A DNA stretch of 64,000 bases. It comes from Gnetum montanum. Lineage: Eukaryota; Streptophyta; Gnetopsida; Gnetales; Gnetaceae. Of this stretch, positions 32,990-43,966 are shown one piece after another (position 1 is the first letter of the stretch; each line of letters opens with the position of its first letter). A program made the position numbers and the translations under genes. The notes under the pieces are model-generated. The model was given only the letters and a program-made list of their open reading frames with translations. It was not told where the DNA came from and did not search any database. The stretch covers positions 594,952 through 658,951 of the forward strand of contig MNCI01001919.1 of NCBI GenBank assembly GCA_015680685.1, written 5' to 3'.

Positions 32990-33780
32990 TGTCATGAAAG
33001 ATGAAATGAACTGTATGTCATCTAAAGGATTCTGGGACCTTATCAAGTTGTTTGATGGTGTAAAAGCCATTGGATGCAAATGGGTCTTCAAAACTAAGAA
33101 AGACTCATTGGGCAACATTGAAAGATATAAGGCCAGACTTGTTGCTAAAGGGTTTACTCAGAAAGAGGGAATAGATTGCAAGGAGACCATTTCTCATGTA
33201 TTTAAGAAGGACTCCCTTCATGTTATCATAGCATTGGTTGCTCATTTTAATCTTGAATTACATCAAATGAATGCAAAAGTAGCATTCCTTAATGGTGATC
33301 TAGAGGAAGAGGTTTATATGAAATAACTTGAAGGATTTTTCTCCAGTGATGATGCTCAATTGGTATGCAAGCTTAAGAAATCCATATATGGATTGAAATA
33401 GGCCTCTCGTCAGTACTTAAAATTCCATGATATAATCACTTCATTTGGTTTTGAAGAAAACATCATGGATTAATGTATATACCAAAAAGTCAATGGGAGC
33501 AAAATCTATTTCCTTGTTCTATATGTAGATGATATCCTTCTTGCAACCAATAATAGTGGATTTCTATATAAGGTGAAACATTTTCTCTCTAAGAATTTCA
33601 ACATGAAGGATATGGGTTATGCATCTTATGTCATTTCCATACAGATCCATAGGGATAGATCTAGATGTATTCTGGGACTGTTGTAGGAAACCTATATCAA
33701 TAAAGTTTTAGAGAGGTTTTGGATGAAAGATTGTTCACCAAGTATAGCACCCATTGTGAAGGGTGACAGGTTTAATTTGA
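32990..33780 (+). pseudogene. C1 reverse transcriptase
   Basis: The 32994-33326 frame has CKWVFKTKKD, YKARLVAKGFTQKEGID and QMNAKVAFLNGDLEEEVYMK, the copia RT hallmark. SIYGLK follows near 33385, and the active site Y-V-D-D-I near 33520-33540 is intact. Stops at 33324, 33399 and 33472. Confidence 0.88.
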
Positions 33781-33829
33781 ACTAGTGCCCTAGGAATGAT
33801 TTAAAGAAAATTCAAATGAGCAACAATCT

Positions 33830-34500
33830 ATATACTTTAGCTATTGGGAGCCTTATGTATGCTCAGGTTTGCACAAGACCTAACATTACATTTGCTATGG
33901 GAATGTTGGACAAATATCAAAGTAATCCAAGTATTGACCACTAGAGGGCTGCAAAGAAAGTGATGAGGTACCTTCAAGGTACAAAAAACTACATGCTTAT
34001 GTATAAACAAACTGACTCCTTAGAGGTGAATGGCTACTCTAACTTAGACTTTGCTAGTTATGTTGATTCATGGAAATCAACATCTAGTTATGTTTTTATG
34101 CTAGTTGGAGAAGTTATATCCTAGAGGAGTGGAAAGAAAACTTTGGTTGCTACTTCCACCATGGAGGCAGAGTTCATTTCTTATTTTGAGGCTACTTCAC
34201 ATGGTGTATGGCTAAAGAGTTTCATATTAGGGCTTAGAATTGTGGATTCTATATCTAGGCTATTAAAAATGTTTGTGGCAATTTAGCTGCTATCTTTATG
34301 CCTAAGAATACTAAGAGTGGTGGTCGAAGTAAATACATCAACATCAAGTACTTAGCCATATGGGAATGCATTAAGGAAAACAAAGTGTTCATTGCACATA
34401 TAAGCACTGCATTAATGATAGCTAATCCTTTGACAAAAGGAATGCCACCAAAGTTATTTAAGAATCATGTAGTTCAGATGGGACTTGGTTCCATAATGTA
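33830..34500 (+). pseudogene. C1 RNase H
   Basis: Contains GSLMYAQVCTRPNI near 33848-33890, KVMRYLQGTKNYMLMY near 33958-34005, a degenerate D-S-D-x-A segment near 34040, TMEAEFIS near 34160, and the terminal ANPLTKGMPPKLFKNHV (34421-34471). This is the usual end of a copia polyprotein. Stops interrupt it. Confidence 0.82.
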
Positions 34501-34760
34501 ATTTGTTGTGCGTACAACTTACAATCTTAATAAAACTCTTATTCAATTGTGTTATTTTCTCATATGGTTTGCACATATAGTTATTAGAGAAAATACACAT
34601 ATGGCAGGATCTAGAATGAACATTAGGTTTATTCATAAAATTAAGTTACCATATAAGAAATTATGTTTGAAAGATGATGCATTCACATTAAGAAGAACTA
34701 TCACCATGATTTATGCATTTATTTCTTGAACTTTAACCCTAACTAAATATGGAAACCATG

Positions 34761-34767
34761 TGGGGGG
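34761..34767 (+). promoter_or_regulatory. C1 polypurine tract
   Basis: A run of six G (34762-34767) directly before the 3' LTR at 34769. Confidence 0.55.
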
Positions 34768-34768
34768 T

Positions 34769-35293
34769 TGTAGCATGCGTTACCTACTAACACGCTTTAT
34801 ACATTACTTAATGCATGAAAGTGGTCACTATGCCCACTAACGCATTTTTATGGGTTAACTGATACATGAAAGTGGCCACCATATCTACTAATGCATTTTT
34901 ATGAGTTGGTTAATGCATCAAGGTGGTCTCCATATGTGGTAATGCATTTTTTAAGCATTGGCATTGGCTCTTATGCTAATTGATTCTATGGCCTATAAAT
35001 TTATCTTTGATGGGAGAACAAAGGCATCATGAATCACAACAAGATTGCAGTTCTGGTTCTTTTCATAGACATTTGAAGATTGCATACACCATCATTGCCG
35101 AGCGCCCGTGTGAAAGAAGAATCAAAATGCCAAATTTAATTTGAGGCATCAATGGCTAAAGTTCAATTCCATTTGCTCAAGAATTGTGCATTTTCAGTTA
35201 TTTATGCATGTGAATTTCTTGTGCCATTTGTTTCTGCATTCTGTACTTTGATTACTTATGTCATCGGGTTTTCTGCACAATCATTTTTTTACA
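34769..35293 (+). repeat. C1 3' LTR
   Basis: 525 bp, starts TGTAGCATGCG and ends TTTTTTACA. Three 50 bp units instead of six. Substitutions against the 5' LTR are frequent. Confidence 0.85.
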
Positions 35294-36074
35294 TTTGTAT
35301 CTTATTTGGATTCGGAGTCATGTTCTCAAGCAATTTTCACCTTTTAACATACCTCGACACTATTTCCTATTTTTTATGTAATTTTAACATCTTGGGAGCA
35401 AAGACTTATCTGAATATTTAGAATTATAACGATTCACTATGGTTTGTATTGAATCCATACTTATGCTTATCCGAGTCCTGTGAAGCATAGTTTCCATTGA
35501 ACACGTATGATTCTTCTCAGGAAAATGAACAGAGGTGCTAGAAAATGCAATACGTCGGCAACAGGATGTCCACTATACGTATATTGCAGTATAACGCTAC
35601 TGAGGCGAGGTTCAAACGTTGAAGCACCTTACAAACATATTCTCTGACAAACGTTTTTCCTTAATATATTCTTTTTAAGGATAAAATGATAGGATTCAGT
35701 TCAAGATTCCGCGGATTTCGTTGTTTATTGTTAGTTTCTGAAACATCGAAGTACCTGTTTATCCCAAGTTCCGTGGCTACCTTTATGTTTTGGTTAATTA
35801 GTTATCAACAGTAATCGATGAAGATTCAGGACTTAAAAACAAAAAATTAAATGCATGGATCCTCTAAATTTCTGACACCCATGAAACATGGTTGGTCATG
35901 CGTGCTCATAAACTACAAAACTTAGGCTGTAGTTGCAGCATGCTCAAACCTGACAATCACATCAAGTTATTCATAGCAGATGTCATGTATATTCAAAAAC
36001 CATGAATGTTCCTAAAACCAGCTTGCATTCATGTCTGAAGCAACACGCATGCTGCTGTTGCTGTTGTCTGCTCA
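35294..36074. other. Low-copy DNA, no gene recognised
   Basis: Sequence right of C1 is less AT-rich, keeps more CpG dinucleotides than the transposon blocks, and shows no LTR or pol motif. I see no supported exon. It is downstream of the minus-strand peptide gene candidate, so it may hold its 3' UTR. Confidence 0.4.
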
Positions 36075-37252
36075 TCATGAAAGGCAATTTCGGTGAATAA
36101 TTGCAGCAATCAGATGGTTGATGATATCATCACGTGGAATCCTCCACTTTGGCTCTGAAAAAAACAAACAAGAGAGAGTAGGTTTGAAGGTGACTACACA
36201 TAGACATAGCATTATAGCAGCAGGAATATTAGTACTAGTACTACTACCGCTACTGGTTTAAATTTTGAAACTGTATGCTGTGATGTGGTCCATGGTCCAT
36301 GAAGACATACCTCATATTTCACCTCTTTGATTGTTTGACTGTCAAAGTATTCAATGCATCATATTTTATTTTATTTTTTGGGAATTGTTAGTTAACGACA
36401 TTACTGCAAATGACAACACCAGAAGTTTTTCTGTGATGGGTCAGAGAATAAGTGCTGTTCTAGTTGTATGAAGTATGTTTGATGACCAGTATATGTTTTG
36501 TTTTTTCCAAGTTGCTTTACTAATAAGCAATCACTGGTCATGAGCCATGACAAAGAAAAGGAAACGGCATCTGATCTTATGCTTGGTTCATAACCCAGGA
36601 TCACCAACAAAAATTACTGTTGCAGGGATTGAAAAACAATTGTTTTTATCAATCTACAGTATTTTCACAGCCCAGATTGAAACTTTCTTTACTCTACATT
36701 CAATTGTTCAATGTATCTGCACTTTATCACACTTTGACAACGCAGTGTTTTAGTGAGATGACATATATCCTGCTGGCCCTGGTCCTGGTCCTGGCCAGCA
36801 CACCAAGACATGAACACGCTTCCGACCGCAAAATCAATCACGCTCAGGTTCCTCCTTCAACTAACGATTGCAATGTATGCCAAAATCCAGAGCCCTGATT
36901 CAACACTTGCAACGGTTTCCAGTGCAGCTTTTGAAGCAATCAAACGTATTTTGGGTTAGTTACATCATGTTTTCCAAGGTTCATCATTGTCATTATGACA
37001 TTATCATTACCATGATCATAGAATTAGCCTTTCCATGAAGTCAGGTGTCAGTCTTTTATGAGTGCTTAATCACAGACACAGCCTTTTCTAAATACATGGC
37101 CTAGAAGCCCAAGCCCTAGCCTGGCCTGCCAGAATCCACCATGTGTTCAAGGTTCATGTTACCCAAGAATAAGAGATTTTTAAAATGAAAGACTTACCAC
37201 AAAGTAAAAGCAAGCCGAGGAAGGACAGAGTCAAAGAAAGATGAAGAATCAT
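36075..37252 (-). CDS. Candidate two-exon small secreted peptide
   Basis: Exon 1 (37252-37198) encodes MILHLSLTLSFLGLLLLC plus one base, a textbook signal peptide, and ends at the strong donor G|GTAAGTC. A 1,043-base intron ends with a long pyrimidine tract and TTTTTTTCAG (36155-36164). Exon 2 (36154-36075) continues in phase with PKWRIPRDDIINHLIAAII and ends HRNCLS before TGA. The product would be 44 residues: a signal peptide and a mature part of about 26 residues with one Cys. A TATA-like tract lies at 37320-37333, and a minimal upstream frame (Met-His-Met-stop) precedes the start. I recognise no family. The phase agreement and splice signals are seen; expression is inferred. A chance arrangement is possible. 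Confidence 0.4.
36758..36898 (+). CDS. Small open frame with signal-peptide-like start, doubtful
   Basis: A 46-residue frame begins MTYILLALVLVLAST and ends with NDCNVCQNPEP; past the stop the same frame would give C-N-G-F-Q-C. It looks like a secreted Cys-containing peptide, but it sits inside the intron of the minus-strand candidate, its hydrophobic run comes from a CTGGTC-type short repeat, and no promoter is evident. It could be an exon of a longer gene or chance. Confidence 0.2.
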   Translation: MTYILLALVLVLASTPRHEHASDRKINHAQVPPSTNDCNVCQNPEP

Positions 37253-37319
37253 CAGAGACTCACATGTGCATGTGCAGTTGAAAACAAGTGCAACTGCTCT
37301 CTATTTGTACTAGCCTGGC

Positions 37320-37333
37320 ATATAATATAATAC
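37320..37333 (-). promoter_or_regulatory. TATA-like tract upstream of the peptide candidate
   Basis: The minus strand reads TATTATATTATATG about 70 bases upstream of the start codon, a plausible distance for a short 5' UTR. Confidence 0.35.
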
Positions 37334-37339
37334 AATTGT

Positions 37340-38960
37340 AGCAGCACCACATAATACACCAGAAGCTCATCATCCTCAAACTTTCTTTCTGACATGTTAA
37401 CAATTAAAAAATTGATTGGCTGCAGAGGCCGACCTGTTGTAGCCCGATTCATGGAATCAATCACTGTTTTTTATATAACCAAGCCTGATTGCAATCCACC
37501 TGTGACTGCATTAAATTTGACCGGCTTCTATACAACTTCATTAAATTATTTTATTCTTGTGTCACTTTTTTGTAAATTTTGGTTTCTACTTCAGTGGTGA
37601 AATCGATGAACTACTTTTGTTCATCGTATTTTCAGTAAAGCTATGCGTAAGTGCAACTTCACATGGCAGCAACGAGGAATAAAAGAGACTTCATTGGTTC
37701 AACAAGGATATTAAAATAAAAACCTTCGACTGTTTCTTTCTTAATTGGAATAAATATTCCTTCCAATCCGATACGTAAATTCTGTTGAATTTTCTTTATT
37801 TGTTCTTTTCACGGGAAAATTGATCCTGAGAATATTGGTAGATGAACAAAACCTTTACCTCTTTTATAATGATTGCTTCATGGCATAGATTGAAAAATTG
37901 GATCCAATGGGCAAATCCACAGCAGTTTTTATAAATCGTATCCCAAAAATCTGAATAAATCGGTGTAAGAATCAGAATAAAATCATCAATATTAGCAAAA
38001 TAGAGCAGTTATATTCATTCATGTTGGTAGCTGCAGTTTCCAATTTTTTTCATCTAAGAGCTTAGTTACAGTGGAAAATCAAATATAGAAATTTTAGTTC
38101 TTTTTTGACAGCAGAATTAGTAATAAACAATACAGTAAACTTTAAAAAGCAATAAAAATATATCACTATTTATTAGATTAAATGTGTGATCCGATTTTGA
38201 ATTGAATAGGCTTCAATGTTGATTAAATGTGTGATCCGATTTTGAATTGAATAGGTTTCAATGTTGCATAGCAGATTTGGAAACAAAGGTCCAACCAAAG
38301 CCTTACCATTCAAAAAACGAGGGCATTAATGACATCCCCTTTAAACGTATAATGAATTCCTTTCCAAAATTCTCCTGGGCAAAGAAATATTTCCTTCCAA
38401 GATTCGCCAACCTATAAAAATACACCAACTGGAGATATTTAATAAAATTTTTCCACATAATAAATTGTCTTGAGCTAAAGGGGAGCCGCCCAACAGCAGA
38501 TTTACCTGCAGATATAAACTATTCTTGGTACACAAGAAATTTAGCTTACTACGGACGCACATTCCAATTATTAATTAAACTTTGCTGCAATGCTGAAAAT
38601 GCCATTGGGAATCCCCATGTGCTGATGCTACACAAACCTCAGTTTAAACTTTTGAGTGATCATTTTTAAATCTTGCTTTGACGGCTAAAGTTCAAAGAGT
38701 GTGTAGAACATGCTGACGGCTCACAGAGTTTATTTAAAGCGAATAAAAGCAAAAAGAATTGACAATGATCGGGATTCGGGACCTAGATCATCGCTAAACA
38801 AAAAAAAAAACAGCATAAAGAAGCATGAGCAGTGCGCGATTAATCATCAAACCTCGTTCATCCAATAGCTAAAAGATCCGCCTGGCTTTACACTAAAACA
38901 AAAGATTGCCGCGTCTACAAAAAAAGCAGCGCTGATTCAGTTGATCTTCTTTTGGCCATC
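37340..38960. other. Low-copy DNA between the two candidate genes
   Basis: Apart from a 45 bp tandem duplication, I find no element or convincing exon. If both neighbours are real genes they are divergent, and this stretch is their shared upstream region. Confidence 0.35.
38176..38265 (+). repeat. 45 bp tandem duplication
   Basis: 38176-38220 and 38221-38265 are identical except for one C/T difference. Recent, in low-copy DNA. Confidence 0.95.
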
Positions 38961-38970
38961 TATATAAATA
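38961..38970 (+). promoter_or_regulatory. TATA box of candidate plus-strand gene
   Basis: TATATAAATA, with a pyrimidine-rich likely start near 38990-39000. No ATG occurs between that point and 39235, as expected for a real 5' UTR of about 240 bases. Confidence 0.45.
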
Positions 38971-39234
38971 TTGCTTAGCGTAATCATCTCTGCACTCGAG
39001 GAATCTTTCCTTTAGCAGAATCAGGGCAAACGGAAAAGGGCTGAAAACACTGCAACAGATTTGGCTGCATTAAGCCATCGGTTGAAGCTTAGTTCCTCTG
39101 CAAGGCGGATTATTGGATTTAAGAATTTTATCTTGCAAACCGGAAAATTCCAAAGGGATTGCATTGATTCTGGTGCTTTGATAGCGCGAAGAATCGTGCA
39201 TTCTCTTTGGAATCCTCCTGTTTGAACAAGAATT

Positions 39235-40101
39235 ATGGCTACTCTCATCTGCTGCGGGGTTTCTGGACATCCGGTAATGTTTTCTGATGTTTAATGACAT
39301 ATGTTAGACAGAGTTGTATACTCTTTGTTTCGTACTTTCTGCATATTTAGCTGCCGAAAAATTTCTCTACGTTTCACAATATCAGCCAACTCTAAACCTG
39401 AATTGATTGATTTTCTGTATGTTTACGTTGGTTAGTCTTTATCACTCTTGTGAAATTAGAACTTAGAAGAAACAAAACGGATGAAAAGCTTATGAATTAC
39501 AAGTGGAAACCTCTTCGAATTCACCGCTTCTGTTTGCTTCGTTCTTACTATATTTTAATTTTCAGTTTGGAATACTCTTGAATTTTGAAAAAGCGAGATA
39601 GAAAAATTTCATTTTACATATTTTATATTCTCAAGAATATTACAATTTGACATCTAGGAACTGTTCATCCTCCTTTTTACCTGTTCGCAAGATTTCTTTC
39701 ACGCTAAGTTTAGTGCAAAACGATCAGCGCGCTCTTTAATCTCTTTTCTGCAACAATCATAGGCATATTGCGAATTATCAGCTAAAAAATTATATTGAAA
39801 ACGTCCTTCCTATTTAACACGTTAAGTATGAAAGGATGAAACTCCAGCTTTTAGCAAATATTCATGTTGCATGATCATTGATCAACTAGAGGTACAGAAA
39901 TGAGAAGTTCTAGATTTTGATTGTTTGTTCGCAGAAGGAAGTCAAGGAACAAAATTAAATAAGTTTTATGTTAAACTAACAAACCTTTTAGTTCCAAGTG
40001 GCATTCGTACATTCTCAAACATATGTGCAAAGCAGGGTCGAACAGTCATTGGTTTGAAACGAACGAAGGAAATCAATCCAAAGCTAAATGTTCTGCTTCA
40101 G
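39235..40101 (+). CDS. Candidate 5' end of an unidentified plant gene (partial)
   Basis: The first ATG downstream of the TATA box, in good context (ATGGCT), opens MATLICCGVSGHP and reaches a splice donor CCG|GTAATG at 39274. A second possible exon, 39935-40101, lies between an acceptor (TTCGCAG) and a donor (CTTCAG|GTTTAA) and encodes, in its open frame, LVPSGIRTFSNICAKQGRT followed by a basic segment resembling an organelle targeting peptide. The two exons do not join in phase by these sites, so either an exon is missing, a site is wrong, or one exon is spurious. Any continuation falls in or beyond the gap at 40567. I do not recognise the product. Confidence 0.3.
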
Positions 40102-40566
40102 GTTTAACTCACGTCTGCTTGAAGTCTGACTCTTTTGACAATACGCAACTGACTTTCGACGTTTAAATAAGAAGCGGAATTTTTAACATTTTCGAATTAA
40201 TTGCGGAGACTATGTATTTAATTTTCATTTCTGACTACTGTGGTAGTTTAGCAGTTTGCATCACCGAAAAACATATCCTTAACCAAGGGATTTACAAACA
40301 AAAGAGCCTTCGTTTCCTGGTGGTTTCATAAAATTTTTATGCTTCGCCCAAACTCAGCTTATGGCTTTTACCCATTCTTTGATTTTTAAATTTTGCTTTT
40401 TTTTCTTTAATCGTTGTATATTTGTTTACATTATGCTGCTGTATTGTTGATATAATTCACCCATACCAATAAGATATGCAAAGATAAATTTAATCCGAAT
40501 TCCTTTGTTTTTTTGGTTTTTTGGTTTTTTTGTTTTTTTTTTTTTTTTTTTTTGGGGTTTTTGTTT
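40102..40566. other. Possible intron ending in a T-rich homopolymer
   Basis: No exon is seen. The last 60 bases are T-rich with interspersed G and lead directly into the gap; the homopolymer is the probable cause of assembly failure. Confidence 0.5.
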
Positions 40567-41093
40567 NNNNNNNNNNNNNNNNNNNNNNNNNNNNNNNNNN
40601 NNNNNNNNNNNNNNNNNNNNNNNNNNNNNNNNNNNNNNNNNNNNNNNNNNNNNNNNNNNNNNNNNNNNNNNNNNNNNNNNNNNNNNNNNNNNNNNNNNNN
40701 NNNNNNNNNNNNNNNNNNNNNNNNNNNNNNNNNNNNNNNNNNNNNNNNNNNNNNNNNNNNNNNNNNNNNNNNNNNNNNNNNNNNNNNNNNNNNNNNNNNN
40801 NNNNNNNNNNNNNNNNNNNNNNNNNNNNNNNNNNNNNNNNNNNNNNNNNNNNNNNNNNNNNNNNNNNNNNNNNNNNNNNNNNNNNNNNNNNNNNNNNNNN
40901 NNNNNNNNNNNNNNNNNNNNNNNNNNNNNNNNNNNNNNNNNNNNNNNNNNNNNNNNNNNNNNNNNNNNNNNNNNNNNNNNNNNNNNNNNNNNNNNNNNNN
41001 NNNNNNNNNNNNNNNNNNNNNNNNNNNNNNNNNNNNNNNNNNNNNNNNNNNNNNNNNNNNNNNNNNNNNNNNNNNNNNNNNNNNNNNNNNNNN
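40567..41093. other. Assembly gap (527 N)
   Basis: Unknown sequence. It separates the low-copy island from transposon-rich DNA. Confidence 1.
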
Positions 41094-42529
41094 ATTTTTT
41101 GGCAAAGTGCGCATGAATTGAAATGTGTACTAATAATAATTTATAACAAGTAAGGAGACTTTTACCTTTAAGCTACAAGATCTCACCTTTAAGAATAGTT
41201 TATTTAACAAGTATCATGTAGATTGATCATTTTTCAACTTTTGATTCAAAAGAAAATTCAATAAATATTAAGACTGTCAATAAGCTAGGACAAGCTTCTT
41301 TACACATGTTTTTGCAATGGTAAGATTTATTTCTTGAAATGTTCAAAAAAAATTTGTTTTAACTAGGAAGTGTGTGTGAATTGGAATCATGATGGCATGT
41401 TTAATATTATTAGATTATAAGATATTAAAATTTTAGGTTAAAAAATAGAATTCACTTTCAAAGTTTTTTTTAATCAAGTACTTTCATATCTTTACTATCA
41501 CCTAAAAGGATTTGGTGACTTACTTCTTCTTCTTAATAATGTTTTTCAATCCTTAGTTATTGATAAGAGTACAAATTTCTTACAAATTACATCATTCTAG
41601 CTAGGTATGACTTTGTTTATAGAATTTTAATTAGGATTTTATAGTATCTATGCTTCAAATCTAGCTTTTAAAATACGTAATATTTAGTTTTGAGTTAGTC
41701 TTTTCTCTTCCTTCTACTTATTAGATTCTATTTGAAGATTATGATGGAAATTTCTTTTGACAAATTTGGACATGCATCTATGATTAATAGTAATTAAGAC
41801 CTATGTAATTATATTTTACTTAGAGACAAATTATTACTTCATGATCTCTTTAGTTCAAGGTGTTTCAAATGGAAAGGTCCTATATATCTTGATCAACATA
41901 TCTTTGAAAGATAAAAATAGAATTTATTTTAATTCCAATGATTCTAAAAATTAGTGATGTTTCCTACAATTTTTCATAGCTCCTTTTGAAATTACTCATT
42001 ATCTTTCATTTTAAGCAAGTAATAATACTAATAATACTAGTACTTGAAAATGAAAGAGCCATTTCATACTTAATTATTCTTTGCTTCAAATAAAAAAGCT
42101 AATGATTTTATTTATGCAATATGAATTATGTTCAATCATGGTGTTTTACCTAAAAAGGTTGAAAGAAAATATTAGAAACTTAATTACATTCAAGTTGTTA
42201 ATATGTTGGGAGGATTTTCTAAGCTTCTTTCGAAAGAAAGATATTAGTGGTTAAGACATATAGAAACTTCTATTTCAAAGGTTAAACAAGCTATTATGAC
42301 CTAACGATATAATCTAGATGTCTTTGCTTTACTTTGCAAAACTCAAATAAAAATTTTAAAGAATATCAAGACTTAATAACTTATAGAGATCTCTTAACAA
42401 CTTGAGCACATTTGATTCATACTAATAATATATGCAAGTAAGAATTTTCCTTGTAAATTAAATCAACTATTCTTCATTTCAAAATTTAACTTCCTTAGAT
42501 AAATTATTAGGATGTAACTCATGATGAGG
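41094..42529. other. AT-rich DNA, possibly upstream part of a LINE
   Basis: No clear motif. It precedes the LINE RT fragment in the same orientation without any visible boundary, so it may be the decayed endonuclease region; that cannot be shown from motifs. Confidence 0.3.
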
Positions 42530-42835
42530 AAATTCTTTAAGCATTTGTCAATCATTTTCAAAACTTTTTTTCTACAATAAAATCTTTTGATAAATAATCG
42601 TTGCATATTTTAGAAAATGATATTCTAAGAATAATTACTAAAAAGAATAAAAATATATCTTATACTCTTTTAAAATTGAATGATTTAAAATTAGCTTTCT
42701 TTTCATTATTTAATAGGAAAGCCCCAAGTATTGATGGATTTCTTGTTGAAATTTAAAAGAATTATGGATCTTCTATGGAAATAAATCTTTATCATTTTTT
42801 TAAAAAGGAAAGGTAATATATCCCTAGTAATAAAT
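42530..42835 (+). pseudogene. LINE reverse transcriptase fragment
   Basis: The translation contains QAFVNHFQNFFS, then LKLAFFSLFNRKAPSIDGF followed by a Lys/Asn/Tyr segment. This matches the start of the non-LTR RT domain, where K-A-P-G-x-D-G-F is typical. Stops break it, and the A2 LTR at 42838 cuts it off. Downstream RT motifs are therefore absent. The non-LTR type is fairly sure, the clade is not. Confidence 0.6.
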
Positions 42836-42837
42836 CA

Positions 42838-43119
42838 TGATTATTTGAATGACTACAATATTGTAGCTACATTATTGTAGCTTAATTTATGATGTCATAG
42901 ATGTGATGTAGCTAGGTGTGGTCATGCTTATAAATACGAATCCATTATTGTGGCACAAACACCATTTGGTTAGTTCCTTAGCTAGATTCTTGTAGTTTGT
43001 TTTAACAAAGTTAGAGATAGTTTTGGGTACCTATAGTGTCATTATAAGTAGGTGTATGACATCTTTATTTGAGTGAAGTATATGACGAAGACATCATCCA
43101 ACCTTTATGTAATCCTCAA
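42838..43119 (+). repeat. A2 5' LTR, left part
   Basis: Starts TGATTATTTGAATG within the LINE fragment; TATA box TTATAAATA at 42928-42936. It resembles the U3/R of A0. The B2 solo LTR interrupts it. Confidence 0.65.
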
Positions 43120-43966
43120 TGTATTTTAGATATATGTATCTTATTTGTGTTTGTTTTTTTGTGTTGACCTTGTTGGTAATGACTCCAAGGTGTTTTGGCA
43201 TGTTTGGGGGTGGTTGAAGCCTATTTTGATGAGTTTAGAAAGTTCTAAGGTTAATGGTGACTTGTTTGGAAGTGTTTGGATGTTTTAGACCTCAAAATGA
43301 GCATCTTAAATTTTATCTTTGGTAGGAGAGATGTATCCTCTACAATGTAGACATCTCCTCTAGGAGATATATGTTTTCTCTTTATGATAGACATCTCCTC
43401 TACATATACAATATCTCCTAAAAATAATCTACACTTGGGCAAGAAAACTTCTCAAATCACAAGACATCTCTAGTGAGCAATGGAAATTAATTTTTATTTT
43501 TAAATATAAAGAAAGATGAAAGATCATACCATGAAGCTATAAATAAGAGTCCAAGGCTTGATTTAGGCAAGAGTGAGAGAAGAGAGTTAAGTAAGGGATT
43601 TGAGAGGTCTCTTAAGAGCTTGTCCAAAGGGAGAGCTTATGCAAGAGAGTTTGAATATAGGCAAGGAAGAGCACCTGAGAGAGGTTGAGAGAATCTCTTA
43701 TAAGTATTTTTTCTTGAGCTTTGGATTTATTATGAGCAATTGAGAATTGAGAGGGAACATGTGTAACCTCTAATATCCTTGGAAGATTTATGAGCTTATC
43801 TTAGCTCCTCAACCTTGATGTATTTCTCTATGTTTTGAGAACTTTCTTAATAAAAGAGAGAATTTTCTCCACTCCTTTGTGTTGTTCATGTTTGCTAAGC
43901 TTAATTTGCTTAGGAAACTTTTGGAATGGATCCTTTTTGGGATCTACTGAGGTAGGCTCCACTATA
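43120..43966 (+). repeat. B2, solo LTR of the B family (decayed)
   Basis: It follows the B1 LTR in order: 'tgtgttgacct', 'tttggcatgtttgg', several 'gacatctcct' motifs near 43330-43430, 'gagagaatctcttataagta' near 43689, then 'ctactgaggta' close to the end. There is no internal B sequence and the A2 LTR resumes afterwards, so this is a solo LTR left by recombination. Ends are approximate. Confidence 0.65.

Larger units (their letters stand above)
28721..35293 (+). mobile_element. Ty1/copia element C1, full structure, dead
   Basis: A 6.57 kb element with LTRs 28721-29400 and 34769-35293, a Met-tRNA primer site, gag, PR, integrase, RT and RNaseH in copia order (integrase before RT), and a G-run PPT before the 3' LTR. 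Stops and frameshifts break every gene. Domain wording resembles the Tork-type lineage of plant copia elements; that finer placement is tentative. No convincing target duplication was found (5' flank GATTT, 3' flank TTTGT). Confidence 0.88.

Noticed and set aside
36280-36355. Possible extra exon of the minus-strand peptide gene ending GAG|GTATGTC
   Set aside because: The phase required by the terminal exon would place a TGA just before the junction.
36900-36960. Minus-strand Cys-rich frame ending F-K-S-C-T-G-N-R-C-K-C
   Set aside because: It looks like the end of a Cys-rich peptide, but an in-frame stop lies about 20 codons upstream and no acceptor joins it in phase to the signal-peptide exon.
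39021-39300. Two minus-strand open frames of about 75 codons
   Set aside because: They lie opposite the likely 5' UTR of the plus-strand candidate and have no signals or domains.
40431-41153. Long open frames of about 200 codons across the gap
   Set aside because: They consist of undefined residues over the N run, flanked by Phe/Trp or Lys runs from the T/G-rich homopolymer; not coding.
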